A DNA stretch of 64,000 bases. It comes from Porphyridium purpureum. Taxonomy: Eukaryota; Rhodophyta; Bangiophyceae; Porphyridiales; Porphyridiaceae. The stretch covers positions 186,001-250,000 of the forward strand of contig VRMN01000005.1 of assembly GCA_008690995.1 (NCBI GenBank), given 5' to 3'. Below are positions 11,201-20,955 of this stretch, one piece after another; position 1 is the first letter of the stretch; each line of letters starts with the position of its first letter. The notes below the pieces were generated by a model. That model was not told where the DNA came from and made no database searches. It was given only the letters and a program-made list of their open reading frames with translations. The position numbers and the translations under genes were made by a program.

Positions 11201-14200
11201 CCGAGTGTGCGCTGATTGCTGAAGCTGGACACAAGGAAAGGCATGCGAACGACCATATCTTCAAAGTTGAAGAGGATGGCAATCGTGCATGGCCAGATAT
11301 TGGCAGTGGCAGTGGTCAACAGAGTCATCAACTGGAGCCGTTACGAGGCGAAGAAAATTTTCAGGCTTACAGCGAGATTAATGCTGCAGGCATGAACTTG
11401 CACAGCGGCTTTGACGATGGATCCTTAGCATGGGGCTGGCGAAGTTTGCTGGTCGCTCCGCGGAAGGATAGCCATGGCGGCCACGGACAAGGCTGCGATC
11501 ATGACAATGGAATGAAAGGTGCATTAGATCAAAAAGACACCACAAAGTGGATGTCCGATGAAACGCAGGCTACGAGAACTGGACCCTCTGAAGGGGAACA
11601 TTCAGGCAGTCTCCCAGCTATCATTTGGCGTTTGCGACGCGTTTTGTCTTTGAAGCACGAAGACCGATCCCCAACTGCAGCTTCAAAGTCACCACGTGCC
11701 AGAATACATCCTTATGAGTCCGGGACCGGAAGCGTTCATGACGAGAAACCGGCGTTGCCCGCGTGGGCGCCCAGGGCGCCGGATTTTCCGCATGCTTTGG
11801 ACCGCATTACAGGCTTTCTGCAGGCATACTGGCGGGGCCAGGACGACGACGAGACGGCGGTTGCACCTGGAGCGGGCGCAGAAGCGGTTTTCCGCGCGCG
11901 TGTACTGGGGCTGGATGAGCACAGCGTGAGAGTGACAATCGTCTCTGTGTGCACGGCGCGACTTGTCTTGCGCTCGTCAGAGAAAAAGCCGAAGCTGCTC
12001 GACTCACCGTCGCAATTGGAAATGCTGATTGAGCGTGCCGGACTCGTGAGGCGGGTCACTTCTCGTATTGAATGCGCACAAGCGAGTATTCGTCGCATTC
12101 ATGTCTCTCTGGATACCCTGGCTGGCCCATTGATGCGTGTATTTTCCGATGAGGCGGCGTTCAGTGCGTCGCGGGCGGGCGCGATTCGTGTCTTGAGCTT
12201 GGAGCCTGGAAACATTGTCGAGGAAGGCTTAACGTTTCCGACACCAAAGTCAATCTTTGCCACAGTTCGCTCTTTTTCAGCAAGCATTGAAAGCGAAAGT
12301 TTGCTTGACCGCTTTGCCTTTGGCTCGTATTTTGTTGTGTCATGGCGCCGTCTGTACAATCGCTTGTTGCTTGTGCTGGGGGCCTTTGCGGAGAATAGTG
12401 ATCGTGCGGACGTGCAGAGAAGTAGCGTGACAAAAACTGAAAGACCAATGGCGGGGCTCTCTTCTGGTTCTTTCCCGCGTTCAGATGCTGCGTCAACGTC
12501 TCTGCGCATGAATGTGTCGCGCCAAACGGTATCGCTGCTCGACACGGTATTGCGAAAGAAGACACCGGCGACTCGCAGTAATGCGCGAGAGATTGATCGC
12601 CAGGTATCACGCCGAGCACTTTCCTATACGACACGCGCGGATACGGGCGTGTCACTAGGCGTGTTGGCCATTAATACGCTTGTGGTGACGCTGCGCTCTC
12701 GCCTGGAGTACCCTTTCAGGTACACGGTGCAAAACGCGCATGGCTCATACTTTGCTCAAATGGACCTTTCGCGCAGCAGAAATATTAGTAGTAGTAGCAG
12801 CAGCAGCAGCAGCAGCAGCAGAGGCGACAGCAGCATGCTGCTCATCGGTGCGGACAGACAGGAACTCACCGTACATTGGCATCAGAGCCCAATTGTGCGT
12901 TTGACACTACCACTGCTCGATCTGACAGCTTACAAATTGGAACGAAAGTCTGCGCTAGCAAGTGAATTCGGAAGAGAGCTTGTGATGTGGACAGTGCAAG
13001 TGCATATGCTCGAATGGGTGCAGATATTTTCCCCGTCGGAATTGCAAGTGATTGCGTTGTCTGTGGCAATTCTGGGGCTTGACTTCCGGAAGGCATCTGA
13101 TAGGCGCTTGGACAACGCACTCGACCAGCTCATGCATGACGCAAAGATGTCAGTGATGCACTTTCAGTCGCAGCGCGGCCAACGGAGCACACGCAGCAGC
13201 GCGACATTTCTACTCCGCAATCCAGGGACAAAGGCCATTGAAGCAGAGGTCAACAGATGTGTGGTTTTTCGTTTCTCCGTGGACTGTCAGCGAGTGCGTG
13301 TCGGCATGCGTGTTCGGAGCACGGTGACGTCCGAGGCAAAGCTTGCGGTTGCTGATGTGCACGGCATACGGTTCAATCTTGAGAATAGTGGCGTTTCAGG
13401 CATGCTGCGATGCTCACTTGATCTCGCGCGAAACGCCGTTTCGATGCGTTGCGGGCCCGCTGGCACCAGCGGTACCACTCGCGCCGCTATGTCGGGGGTG
13501 CAGGTGCGCAACGTCAAGTTTGGCCTCTCATACGAGCTTGCGGTCTCAGATGAGCTCTCGCAGTCGCTTCAGCATCGCATTTGTGCACGTGTAGAGATGA
13601 CCGATATAGTACTCGTACGGCTCCAGCCAAATGTCTTGGTGGTCTTGGAGGAACTTGCAGATGCTGTACGCTTCCGTGATGCTCAGCCTATTGATCTCGC
13701 ACGCGGCGGCACGAAGACTAGACTCTCCCGACTGGCATCATTTCACGTGGCACTTGCCCTGGTTGTCAAACGCGTGTTTGTTCAAGTGCCTATTCCGCAT
13801 CATAGTTTGCGATCCCCAAATGTGATAGGGTCACAGCTTCTGACCAATGTCAACCCGCCGAAGCCGGAGTACGTAGGCATGGAGCTTCTCGAGTTTTCTG
13901 CAGTCGTGAAAGTGCACATGCATGAGGCTCGCACTAATCCAGTTCCACGTAATCGACTCGAAAATCTTGGAAATGTGTTCTATCAGCCGGCTATCGAGGG
14001 TAGCTGGGGCACGGTCGTGGGCATAAAGGGCTCCGTCTTGCGTTTATCACGTGCAAGGGTGGTTTTTGCAGAAGTCCGCAACATGCAGGTAGACATTGGA
14101 CAAACAGAGAATGGCTCCATCAAGCCAGATCTGGTCTGTGTACACGTATTGCTTGGCCCGTGGTGCGTGTTTTTGCACGCGCCTATAATCCTGTCCGTCT

Positions 14201-17200
14201 ACGAGCTGGGTATTTTGGCAATGCGTACAAGTTCCATCAAGAATACGGAGACAGGAATGGCGGACCCGACCAGAGTTCCCCCTACTGATGGGGGACGGGC
14301 CCAGTTTTCGACCGATATACCAATCGAGCTCTGTTTCATGGTTGAGCCCGGTAGGATCGCGATCAAGGACAAACCTGAGCTTGGTCCTATGCCTGAATTC
14401 TCAGTGGGCCCGCTAATAGACGGTGGACATGATAAAGCCCCATCTGGGGCGGCTGTGGCGACGAGCAAGCACATAGTTTCTTTTATGGCGCCCTCACTGG
14501 CAGTGCAAGCGCACGCATCACCGGTGCCGGGCTCTGTTTTTCTGCTGGACGTTGCGATTGGGGCGCATGAGGTACGGCTACCGGAAGGCGTCACACGGGC
14601 CGGTCATTTGATCGCGCTCCAGGTTGCACAGGTCATAGAAAAGCATAGACAGCAAACTCAACAATTCGAAAAAGTGAATAGCGGACGGCATGGAGCACGA
14701 CTTGCCGCGACCGCTATGGCGAAGGAGCGAAACCGAAGCAACTACACAGCGCCATCCGGGCATTCAGGAACAAGTGCTAAATGCAAAGAGCCTGTGCAGC
14801 GCTTTTCGAGCGACCCTGGAAGTATGGTGGAAAAAATGGATCTGCCAATGGAACGGAATCATGCAGAACAAGAATCCTCATCAACGGTTGGCCTGAAAGC
14901 AACCACAGAGCCGACAGGAAGCCTTGCGGCATCTGACCGCATCCCACCCAATGAAGCGTCGCCTCAAGTCAAGATCATTGCGCCTGGTCAAAGTTTGAGT
15001 ACACAGAGACGACGCGATGACGATGCCCTAGGGAGGTCGGATGAAAACGATAGAAAAACACAGCCGAGCGGAAACAGCGGTGCAGAGAAAGACGTGGACT
15101 CGGGTGCAGCAACGGCATCTTCCCTCGCGGCAGGGAGCGCCGGACTGATACAGCGCATTCCGGAGCTTATCCGCTCGTCTCCAAGTGCAAACGCGCCGGT
15201 TGCAACCGGAACGACTGTGGCTTCTCGAAAGAGCCAACGATTCTCCTTGGGAATGGGGTTGCATCCACGATCAGGCAAGCATGCTGAAGCAGATGATAGC
15301 GGAGACGCCAATGCGTCCTCGCTCGTGCGCGAAAGAACAGTTCGAACGTTGGCCAAATCAGTGCGCACAGTTTTTGGAGGATTTGCAGCCGAACCGGCGG
15401 CTGATCCTGGCAGCCCCCGTTCACCCAACTTGTGGCGCGGCCGTGAGGGTGTCAGCACCGAATTTGGAATTGGATGGGAGCTCACACCCGTTCCGGTGCG
15501 AGCCGCAGACAGGACAAGAACAGTCTCTCTGGAAAGGCAAGAGTTCGCAGCCTTGGGTATGAGCTCATCGCGGGAAGGCCCACGATCTGCGTCACGTGCG
15601 CACTCGCTTTCCGGGCCTCAGGTCTATGCCGTAGTGCGCATAGCTCCTTCCAGTGTGTCCTGGAAAGCATCGTGGGACCGGCCTTTGAACATGGAGTCGG
15701 CGTCTTCTTCTCTGCAACCATTGTTTCGGTACGAATGCCAGATGCAGGCTCCCCAAAAGATCGTCTTGGTGATGTGCACCGAAGGCGACGTGCCTCACTT
15801 TCGGCGGCGCGCTCTTCAGCGCACGCGGCAGATGGTTGTGAGCTCTCTGATTCCTTCACTCGTGGGTAGCTTGACGCCCGGTGTGGGCGCGGTCCGCAAG
15901 CAGCAGTCATTCACTTTGCGGGTCGTCGAGACGCTGGGTGTGATGGACGGACGTGCTGCGAGCGAAGTGCAAGGAATAGCACGCGTTGGCTCGCTTCAGG
16001 TGTCTGTGGATCTCATGACACTTCTTTTGCTTCTGAGAATCCGTGAGCAACAGCGGCAACAGCAACAGCAACAGCAGGAGTGGACGCAGGAAAAGGTACC
16101 AGGCAGGGCACACGATGCGGCTCCTCGAGGCTCGTCTGTACTGCGTCTGACATCGTCGTCTGTATTATTGGGAGCGGGCAGAGTATCATCGGATGACGTA
16201 GCTGAATCTGTGGCGACGGGCCCGTCTGCAGTGGAGGTTCCTTCCAGTGTATGGGTGCACATAGGCAGCCGCGCGAAAAGTAATGGTGGTTCGCGTGATG
16301 AGGCGAACGCTCAATCAAAGCTACTGGTGAGACTATCGAGTCCCACAGGAGCACTCGGGATCAGGTTTGATGCACTCACCATGCGTGGCTTGGGAAGGGG
16401 CGGAGATGAGGCAGACACGGCATGCATACATGGCTTGCGTGCGAAGCTCAAATGGGAGCAGCTCAAGCTGTCGTTGTCGCTCGGACTGGGCATTGCAGTC
16501 CGAGCAGAGGAGCGAAAGCTGCGCACAGGATCCACGCGACTTGAGCTTCTCGGGCGCTCATTCATGTCGACGCTGTCGCGCGCAGATGCGCACGTGCTTC
16601 GCGCGTCTGCCGGAATTTTGAAGTGCGTGGTTCGCAAGGCGCGCGCACGCAACGATAGCGGGGGCCTGGCCCGAAGCATAGTACTCAGAAACGATCACCT
16701 GCGGCTCGAGCTGATGCCAAACACTTTCACCGCGAGTGCGAGGCTCTCATCGTTGCTTTCGAGATTGCAACGAGAGGTCAGCGAAGAGCTCGACAACCAC
16801 CAGGCGGCGGTGTACAAGAGGCGCACCGCACGTCATGCGTCGTCCTTTGTGGTGGACTCGACGAACAGCAGCCCGTCAGATGGAGAAGACAGGACCATGG
16901 CCGCGACACCAGCAGCTCCCGAGCCCGTGTTTACTGGCACGTTTGAGCTGTGCTCGCAACGCGCGTGCCTGATATTTCACGGATTGACGTTCGAAGAGCC
17001 GCGACAGGTCGAGGCGCTTTTCCGTGAGCTGGATCTGACGCTGACGGACTGTGGGCACGGTGCGCCTGTGCTTCGCCGTCACAAGCTCCTGAATCTGTCG
17101 TTTTTGCGCTTGCAGGTCAGCAATATTCTGAGGTCTGGAGACCAGCGCCGGCCGATCATGATCCTGCCAAATCCGCATCTTTTGCTGAGTATGGTCGACC

Positions 17201-17718
17201 GCCTTGACGGCACGACGCTGGTCAGCTTTGAAAGCGAGTGGGCGTCTCCGTGGGAAATAAGCGGATTTCTCAGCCACTACAAGTTCATACAGGAGCTCAT
17301 GGGCTTGTACTCTGGTGAAGAAAGCTCGTCGCAGGATCTCGTTCACAGTACGGAATCGCGTTTGCCAGGGGAGGCCGAACATGCCCATGCGTCGCTCGCG
17401 CGCGGGCCGTCCGGCCCGTCGCTGGGCAGACTCAGATCCGGCCTACGGTGGCGGGAGCAGCCAGGTGTCATAGAGGTCATCGCGAATCGTTCAGAACTTC
17501 CATGGGGCGGACGCAACGTGGAATTCGGGACCGTGACGTTTGCGCCTCGTATTCGTCCATTAGGGGAGCTCAGCCCAGACTTTGACACCCTCTTGAGCTG
17601 GCTGGGCATTGAGCAGGGCCAGCTGCCCGAGTACACCTACAATCTACTGGTGTATCCGCTCAATGGCCTCGTGGAATTGGACGCAGAGTATCCCGTGGAG
17701 AAGACCTTGTCAAAATAG
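5212..17718 (+). CDS. Giant bridge-like lipid transfer protein, BLTP1/Csf1 (KIAA1109/Tweek) type
   Basis: An uninterrupted reading frame of 4168 residues. The N-terminus has a membrane segment (about 4-35) followed by VRVRHVSILILSGRIKCRDV, the GRI-x-(F/C)-(K/R)-(D/N)-(V/L)-S-Y signature that opens Csf1/BLTP1 proteins. The C-terminus, with FAPRIRPLGELSPDFDTLLSWLG and PLNGLVELDAEY, matches the end of the same family. These proteins form long hydrophobic grooves that bridge ER and other membranes and carry phospholipids. The length lies between yeast Csf1 (about 3000) and animal BLTP1 (about 5000). Low-complexity inserts include a Ser run (12787-12835, residues about 2525-2540) and a Gln run (16050-16077). 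VPS13 and ATG2 were considered, but the GRI...DVSY start favours Csf1/BLTP1. Its last third is duplicated at 49236-52105. Confidence 0.85.
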   Translation: MATSIVLYVLSVLGLVLWFAVLPLLLPRLTGLFVTRALNQSLNHAVTDPRHRCWVRVRHVSILILSGRIKCRDVSYADGRVTMHVDVLTLCLAWWMPLYDSPPKPRAPGGGTGTRFDPNQAADRISFDADVPGSASEEAEDSAASAHCEALLKSFLEKTTVSASRPVRRSSFQTTDRQRPVALRLSGLNIRVYDRDLLFGGGAPTARASSSANAKSTVESGAPSLSSSTESKSAAPSPPLPQSEHGVCSNRDHAKSVGQSGPSGSKQRQDEYESPLLNDGNAAPELPKRHIGFEPFWSRMMCKVRVEIHVLCVCVHDLKAAPTLWVTAACGRVLYESASSKSPLDAFRMVPRVRLKRMAAYVAEQDELAKNPKPARDRGLSAKLNPVKETQTDYSGNRQRASASHPWESQGDGRSGSEQAIHTFDDFDTGSDAGASHFRLFKAQNVLLSGVVDQMESTLLLSDLEKVAASRGTPPQLSVDCVLEGFLSILSMDRLRLLQTLWSHYSPPSYADVIAVPYGQRQPLALEVSLNVCAVRNSPLLIIPYSPSAASWEGHPFFSKPSGSAGESEPRANGGLDVSHHHERGSRLNWLGIPFRSRTQPETVSSGQAKSSFATILKQAAEMTVAKRPLRVKQNNCELHVMQSGVPWSALMRIPFYGPTAESNDVNQSSAPSAPVYHTEIGLVAHSPTRMVSRGIVNATVCEIARMDICVVLENSCAWGAHARTFVSAQVSNGAVLLTRDTVRVLDDCWNHVVRPAPLQTVEAQRNSRESSCAVAFCDSALYDQLSVFVPNTTDIKLRASEVKFVLGANDHNIWDCVDVLVRPRGDPKICHDHLVNLHLVGPGAKGHIMEKSALVFRQARANVVGELQTGRIDQSLETPWTSISSELGTVRMVTIPQGANMTVQYVTELSQCVRIPDSLGHARVTASAHVAHMDGVINSRQVRYLLNVLQNYTGADTFSSQREQRDRRHGDRASSMQSSVPSRLREDGMAVHRVEARAPVSARIPGVKTVSVPKPYAFYVFLEVKMENVKFDIWPAPDAAWPKPDAWFSATPVIPLRMRLSGLVGVAKLSPGHQVTTIQMDPRLPLELFYSSCSRFNHHRCGTSEDNLTCAATKKEDYVVQLCTFSFVRESFFSRAHGGAVPGLACAPYYTKWSIDVGDVRGCVCVGQLDTALAIFALVDPVNEHYNATEDLTQKMTGLSVSRVTFGTMEVFVDLLDGQSLDGDSNFDSEESRCRAFALVSAGKRAIEWRGSNLASASACTWSELNVSALAMHVFVDSWPRDSGQSTESSKGGSIPSQLDRDSRKGDANTFQRFKSAVRSSTSGTGLDARARWKVAFDSNVEFAYVSESSLPEWALVDARWQREVIRQSIETEKMRMAKSGGEAPFELRRLVIITNSLLSVGSSMSSPVLQPPSLKGRKFHCEEDWALTILSERDAVYRKDLNLSVAKHEEHPAASRTHARTLPYMDGEGFSERAELSPSSFMKTDDGSPHSELGPALVQLKSSLVLPKPLRMVLCPEVLEILHALQARRLAALVAQPQNQTLAAGLLALWSAAAKIWIAQDREESELPHVFAFHLCGIEIRLIDVFPPKAKGLEGDFDHSHSVLADTSAPRKLSPEGEAATILRCGRIQGFRKTTMTADTLRSVVDCVMDTCAVLVEDKAGASTPLIQVTACEATFQRRVAFLHDGIKDTSGASSPHIPRERDPGRGRVGIRRVELLPMRPEAMRQMITHWVLWLDCVRELRLVYTVMERVLWSMEKKLVDLLVSIWDVQNTAGIHATTGNGNRQRMLLDTSPLALFHAAGSQAEIAQPESTSSPLSNPLRVDPTNLLELPDVHVTKLVGLLCKHRTSSVLEDSSAAPAFRRSTLDLQLRSIVMYVGLRKALHVRQVRCTLNDGCKQKGQSDLAEVDMFECRRITGILDFDDVQSVLIACEPVASRLSRRSRARYEHLVFRPSTLAFFWRVLEGKIEYRPASSSAIEIGADAASGLRLGTSVAPTECALIAEAGHKERHANDHIFKVEEDGNRAWPDIGSGSGQQSHQLEPLRGEENFQAYSEINAAGMNLHSGFDDGSLAWGWRSLLVAPRKDSHGGHGQGCDHDNGMKGALDQKDTTKWMSDETQATRTGPSEGEHSGSLPAIIWRLRRVLSLKHEDRSPTAASKSPRARIHPYESGTGSVHDEKPALPAWAPRAPDFPHALDRITGFLQAYWRGQDDDETAVAPGAGAEAVFRARVLGLDEHSVRVTIVSVCTARLVLRSSEKKPKLLDSPSQLEMLIERAGLVRRVTSRIECAQASIRRIHVSLDTLAGPLMRVFSDEAAFSASRAGAIRVLSLEPGNIVEEGLTFPTPKSIFATVRSFSASIESESLLDRFAFGSYFVVSWRRLYNRLLLVLGAFAENSDRADVQRSSVTKTERPMAGLSSGSFPRSDAASTSLRMNVSRQTVSLLDTVLRKKTPATRSNAREIDRQVSRRALSYTTRADTGVSLGVLAINTLVVTLRSRLEYPFRYTVQNAHGSYFAQMDLSRSRNISSSSSSSSSSSRGDSSMLLIGADRQELTVHWHQSPIVRLTLPLLDLTAYKLERKSALASEFGRELVMWTVQVHMLEWVQIFSPSELQVIALSVAILGLDFRKASDRRLDNALDQLMHDAKMSVMHFQSQRGQRSTRSSATFLLRNPGTKAIEAEVNRCVVFRFSVDCQRVRVGMRVRSTVTSEAKLAVADVHGIRFNLENSGVSGMLRCSLDLARNAVSMRCGPAGTSGTTRAAMSGVQVRNVKFGLSYELAVSDELSQSLQHRICARVEMTDIVLVRLQPNVLVVLEELADAVRFRDAQPIDLARGGTKTRLSRLASFHVALALVVKRVFVQVPIPHHSLRSPNVIGSQLLTNVNPPKPEYVGMELLEFSAVVKVHMHEARTNPVPRNRLENLGNVFYQPAIEGSWGTVVGIKGSVLRLSRARVVFAEVRNMQVDIGQTENGSIKPDLVCVHVLLGPWCVFLHAPIILSVYELGILAMRTSSIKNTETGMADPTRVPPTDGGRAQFSTDIPIELCFMVEPGRIAIKDKPELGPMPEFSVGPLIDGGHDKAPSGAAVATSKHIVSFMAPSLAVQAHASPVPGSVFLLDVAIGAHEVRLPEGVTRAGHLIALQVAQVIEKHRQQTQQFEKVNSGRHGARLAATAMAKERNRSNYTAPSGHSGTSAKCKEPVQRFSSDPGSMVEKMDLPMERNHAEQESSSTVGLKATTEPTGSLAASDRIPPNEASPQVKIIAPGQSLSTQRRRDDDALGRSDENDRKTQPSGNSGAEKDVDSGAATASSLAAGSAGLIQRIPELIRSSPSANAPVATGTTVASRKSQRFSLGMGLHPRSGKHAEADDSGDANASSLVRERTVRTLAKSVRTVFGGFAAEPAADPGSPRSPNLWRGREGVSTEFGIGWELTPVPVRAADRTRTVSLERQEFAALGMSSSREGPRSASRAHSLSGPQVYAVVRIAPSSVSWKASWDRPLNMESASSSLQPLFRYECQMQAPQKIVLVMCTEGDVPHFRRRALQRTRQMVVSSLIPSLVGSLTPGVGAVRKQQSFTLRVVETLGVMDGRAASEVQGIARVGSLQVSVDLMTLLLLLRIREQQRQQQQQQQEWTQEKVPGRAHDAAPRGSSVLRLTSSSVLLGAGRVSSDDVAESVATGPSAVEVPSSVWVHIGSRAKSNGGSRDEANAQSKLLVRLSSPTGALGIRFDALTMRGLGRGGDEADTACIHGLRAKLKWEQLKLSLSLGLGIAVRAEERKLRTGSTRLELLGRSFMSTLSRADAHVLRASAGILKCVVRKARARNDSGGLARSIVLRNDHLRLELMPNTFTASARLSSLLSRLQREVSEELDNHQAAVYKRRTARHASSFVVDSTNSSPSDGEDRTMAATPAAPEPVFTGTFELCSQRACLIFHGLTFEEPRQVEALFRELDLTLTDCGHGAPVLRRHKLLNLSFLRLQVSNILRSGDQRRPIMILPNPHLLLSMVDRLDGTTLVSFESEWASPWEISGFLSHYKFIQELMGLYSGEESSSQDLVHSTESRLPGEAEHAHASLARGPSGPSLGRLRSGLRWREQPGVIEVIANRSELPWGGRNVEFGTVTFAPRIRPLGELSPDFDTLLSWLGIEQGQLPEYTYNLLVYPLNGLVELDAEYPVEKTLSK
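12787..12835 (+). repeat. AGT/AGC trinucleotide repeat encoding polyserine
   Basis: Perfect and near-perfect AGT/AGC units encode about 14 consecutive serines within the lipid-transfer protein. It is a coding microsatellite, probably in a disordered loop, and likely to vary in length between strains. Confidence 0.85.
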
Positions 17719-17900
17719 GAAGCACCGGGGTTTCTGCCGTGTTCGCGGAGGCGCCTCGCATTGCGAACAGGTTTGCACGCTGACAAGATGGCTTCCTGAG
17801 ACCAAGAAAAGGTCCAGGATACAGATGGGCATGCAATGGCGCTGTCATACGTAGAGAAAAAGCAGATGATAGAGTCCGGTCGGATCGAGGCCCGTCACCC
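15031..17900 (+). repeat. Source block of 2.87-kb segmental duplication
   Basis: This block (last 896 codons, stop and about 180 bp of 3' flank of the lipid-transfer gene) recurs at 49236-52105 in the same orientation, at a constant offset of 34205 bp. No indel was found in the coding part; I count 17 substitutions in about 2690 coding bases. Similarity starts abruptly at GGGAGGTCGG and ends after CGGATCGAGGCC. Confidence 0.95.
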
Positions 17901-18376
17901 TGATGAACGAAGGCCTCGTGCCGTTTCGGCAGACTGTACTAAAGAATTCCATTTAAATCTGCATGCTTGAAGATGACATGGACGTATCGGATGACACCAT
18001 CACGGATGACTCGAGCGAGCGGAAAGAAAAAAAAAGAAGGGGGGTAAACGACAGGATCGATCGAGTACAGTTAGAAAACGACAAAACCAACCAGAAACCG
18101 GCAAACCTTGTCAAGATGTAGGTGTCTAATCTCGCTCCGAGCGCCCCGGTTAACACGAAGGAGTTGCAACAACAATGTTCACTTGTGAAGGTCTGTCGGG
18201 AAACAAACAACATAAACTCCTTACCCGACAGCCCCAGTCCGCGGCCGCTAAGGCGGACGCATTGGTCCTTTAATCGCACACTGAATCGTAGCCATACGGT
18301 GGCCACAGCCAGCGGCGCGCATATCCATCTACAAAAGCTAGGCTTCATAATCGAGCTTGAGCCAACACAAGACTAG
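17901..18376. other. Spacer between lipid-transfer gene and MULE transposon
   Basis: No gene is recognised. There are two ACTGTAC/GTACAGT motifs near 17935 and 18064, and an A-rich stretch near 18025. Confidence 0.4.
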
Positions 18377-18419
18377 CCAAAACATGGATAAAGTTTAAGA
18401 GGTACACCGAAAATGTTTC
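18377..18419 (+). repeat. Left terminal inverted repeat of the MULE
   Basis: Pairs with 20956-20998; four mismatches in 43 positions. The shared core GAGGTACACCGAAAAT is perfect. Confidence 0.9.
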
Positions 18420-18424
18420 AGTGC

Positions 18425-20708
18425 ATGGCTTCTCGTGGGCCAGCATTGGTTTACGCGCCAAGGCTGTGTTGACAAGCGGGCTATCGAGTTCGGAAAAGCT
18501 GTGCAGCGATCGGGGAATAAGACAAGGCGACGCACTCTTCTTTCTTCCATGGCCGTCTTTCAGGAACTTCGCAAGCTTAAGCTTTCACTGGATGAGTGTG
18601 TGCTCATCGTCAGGGTGGTTCACTAAGCGAGTGCAAAATATTGCCCTTTTCGGTCGCAAAGGAGAATTTTTTCTTTTCTTTTCCGATCCTGCAAGTTCGA
18701 GGCGTGTTTGAGGGACTCTGCAGCCACAACGAAGTGCGCACTACATTCCGCAAGTGTACTCGCACATTCTTGTGACGTCCCACAACTATTACAGGCGAGA
18801 CGGCTGGCCGCAGAACTAACCAACCGGCGATTTCGCATGCCGACAAATCCTCTGCGATCAGCTGAAGCATCAAAACTTCTACGCCTGGTTGCCAGTGATA
18901 GCGGGCAAAGAGTGTCGGCAACCGTCGCCGGTCTTTCACTGGCGAGCAATCTTTTCGAAATGTTGGCAAGATTAGGATTGCAAGTCAATGTACCATCGAA
19001 ATTACTTCCGGTGCGGACTATTTATTCAAGCGTCTTGGAACACGTAGACTTCCTGAAAGGTGGCTCGAACACGTACAAATTTCGGACGAAAATTAATGCA
19101 ATGATGCAGTATGTTTGCCGCGCAGAAGAGGCGGCTGGATTCTGTCGTTCACAGTTGCGACTGCGAACAAAGTCAAGAAGAAATCCATTTGACCGTGACG
19201 CCCCACAGCAAGAGTTGTACAGTGGGTCTTCGTTTGTTCCCGGGTATGCCAAAACACTCGCGGAGTCGGGCAAACTCCGGCCGTGGTGCTGCGTTGACGC
19301 TACGTTTGCTCGATCGACAGTGGAAGGTGCCGGGAACTACATGTTTCTTGTGACATTGGACGCGGATGACGCTCTCATTGTCTTGGCTTTAGCGCATACT
19401 ACTGGGAACGAAGATGTTCCGGCATGGTCCTTCGCTCTCGACCACTGCATTCAATCGCTGCCGGCGTCCTTTGCTCCTCGCCATTTTGATCACTTCGTCG
19501 TGACCAGCGATACCGGAAAGGCGCTAGAGTCGGATGAGATCCAAACTCTCCTGAGAAGCAAAATTCAGGGCTACAAATGGAGTAGCTGCACTTTCCATAC
19601 TGCGCAGAATGTAGCCAAAAAATGGGGCAAGGAAGCGTGTGAGTCTTTCAAGAAGTGGCTTGGAGTGTTGACGGAAGAGGGCTGGAGCCGAGCCTGGCAA
19701 TTCTTCGCGGCGCAGCATCCGGAGGCAGCCGCGTGGTTACCTCCACAAGAACAATGGCATCCAGTATCGCTACCTCACGCGACAATGGGAAGAATTTCTT
19801 CACAAGCCGTAGAATCCACGAATCATCATCTCGAGAGCGTCCGCGGTGTGTGTGCATTGTTTGCCCTGCGTGAAACGGTTACTCACACAGCGGCGCGGTT
19901 CGAGATTACGGCGGAAAAGCCGAAAAGAGCAGCTCTGCTCAAACCGAGTCGTGAGTGCAAACGCGCTGAAGCAGAGAAGATTCCTTTTATTGTCGTACGG
20001 GAGTTGCCAAGTCATGGACTTGAAGACTTGGTCCACGTTACACTGTCTACTGCTACAGGCGGTCAGCATGTCATGCAGGTCGCCTTGGACCTGTCTGCGT
20101 ATGATTGCGCATGTGGGTATGCAAAAACTTACGGCGAACCATGCAATCACATATGATTTTGTACGAAGCATACTCCACCGGATGTGTCCCACCTAATGTC
20201 ACCGTGCCGAACTGCTTCGGCCTACTGCTAGACGTATTCAGCGAACGTCGTACGGCACGCAAGATTACTGTCAACCAAACTTCAATTACTGGATGTGAAT
20301 GAGCTCGAAAGCTTTGACAGTTCTTCGTTCGTTTGTGGAGTTTCGAGCTGTTGCACGCCGGCCACTGGATACGCTATTTGTCGGCGACCAGGACGCTCGC
20401 ACGCAATTGCGCGAATAGTACCGGAGCACGAACAACTACGTCGAGACACACGTCGGCCTCAGAGGTGCCGGAATTGTGGCCTCACTGGTCATAAACGATC
20501 GACTTGTCAGAGCTTTCGTGAAGCGGTCGGGTGGGGCTTGGTGGCGTCTGGCTCAGTGCAAAGTTCAATGTTTACTGCTTCGAACACTGCCGACGCTGCT
20601 CAACGCCGGCCATCTCGCTGTTCAAGATGCCAGAGCGCAGGACACAATCGTCGCTTTCGGGGGTGCCCTGGATTGCCAGACAATACGGGTCTAGCACGTA
20701 CAATATAA
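18425..20708 (+). pseudogene. MULE transposase with zinc knuckles, disrupted by three in-frame stops
   Basis: The best-preserved part runs from about 18708 to 20153. The catalytic triad is visible: Asp in CCVDATFARS (codon 19296), Asp in VVTSDTGKAL (codon 19509) and Glu in SQAVESTNHHLES (codon 19812), with the family C-x2-H motif in CTFHTAQN between the last two. A SWIM zinc finger, CACGYAKTYGEPCNH, ends at about 20150. The same frame continues upstream (18425-18623, basic N-terminal region) and downstream (20295-20705), where two zinc knuckles, CRNCGLTGHKRSTC and CSRCQSAGHNRRFRGC, lie. Stops interrupt it at 18624-18626 (TAA), 20154-20156 (TGA) and 20229-20231 (TAG), with no frameshift. The region 5' of 18708 resembles the zinc-binding N-terminus of MULE transposases only loosely. 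Confidence 0.85.
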
Positions 20709-20955
20709 AATTGCGGACGCGTTATCACCACAACAAGTTCAGTCTTTTGTGGACAAGCAATTTCTTCGCATGCTCGTTTCAGCACGTGCATAGTTCCAAT
20801 AATTGGAGCGACAAACTCTCGCCATTGTCTCGGCCGTCCCCGCAAAACGACTTTGATCACTCTTAAACCAACTCAGATACTGCAAGTCTCTGTGGTAAAA
20901 AGCTACAATGAAGTGAAATTTATCGATAGTGAAACAGTGTGCCTTGTCATAGATC

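Noticed and set aside
20150-20295. An intron that would remove the MULE stops at 20154 and 20229
   Set aside because: No GT donor is placed before the first stop after the SWIM motif.
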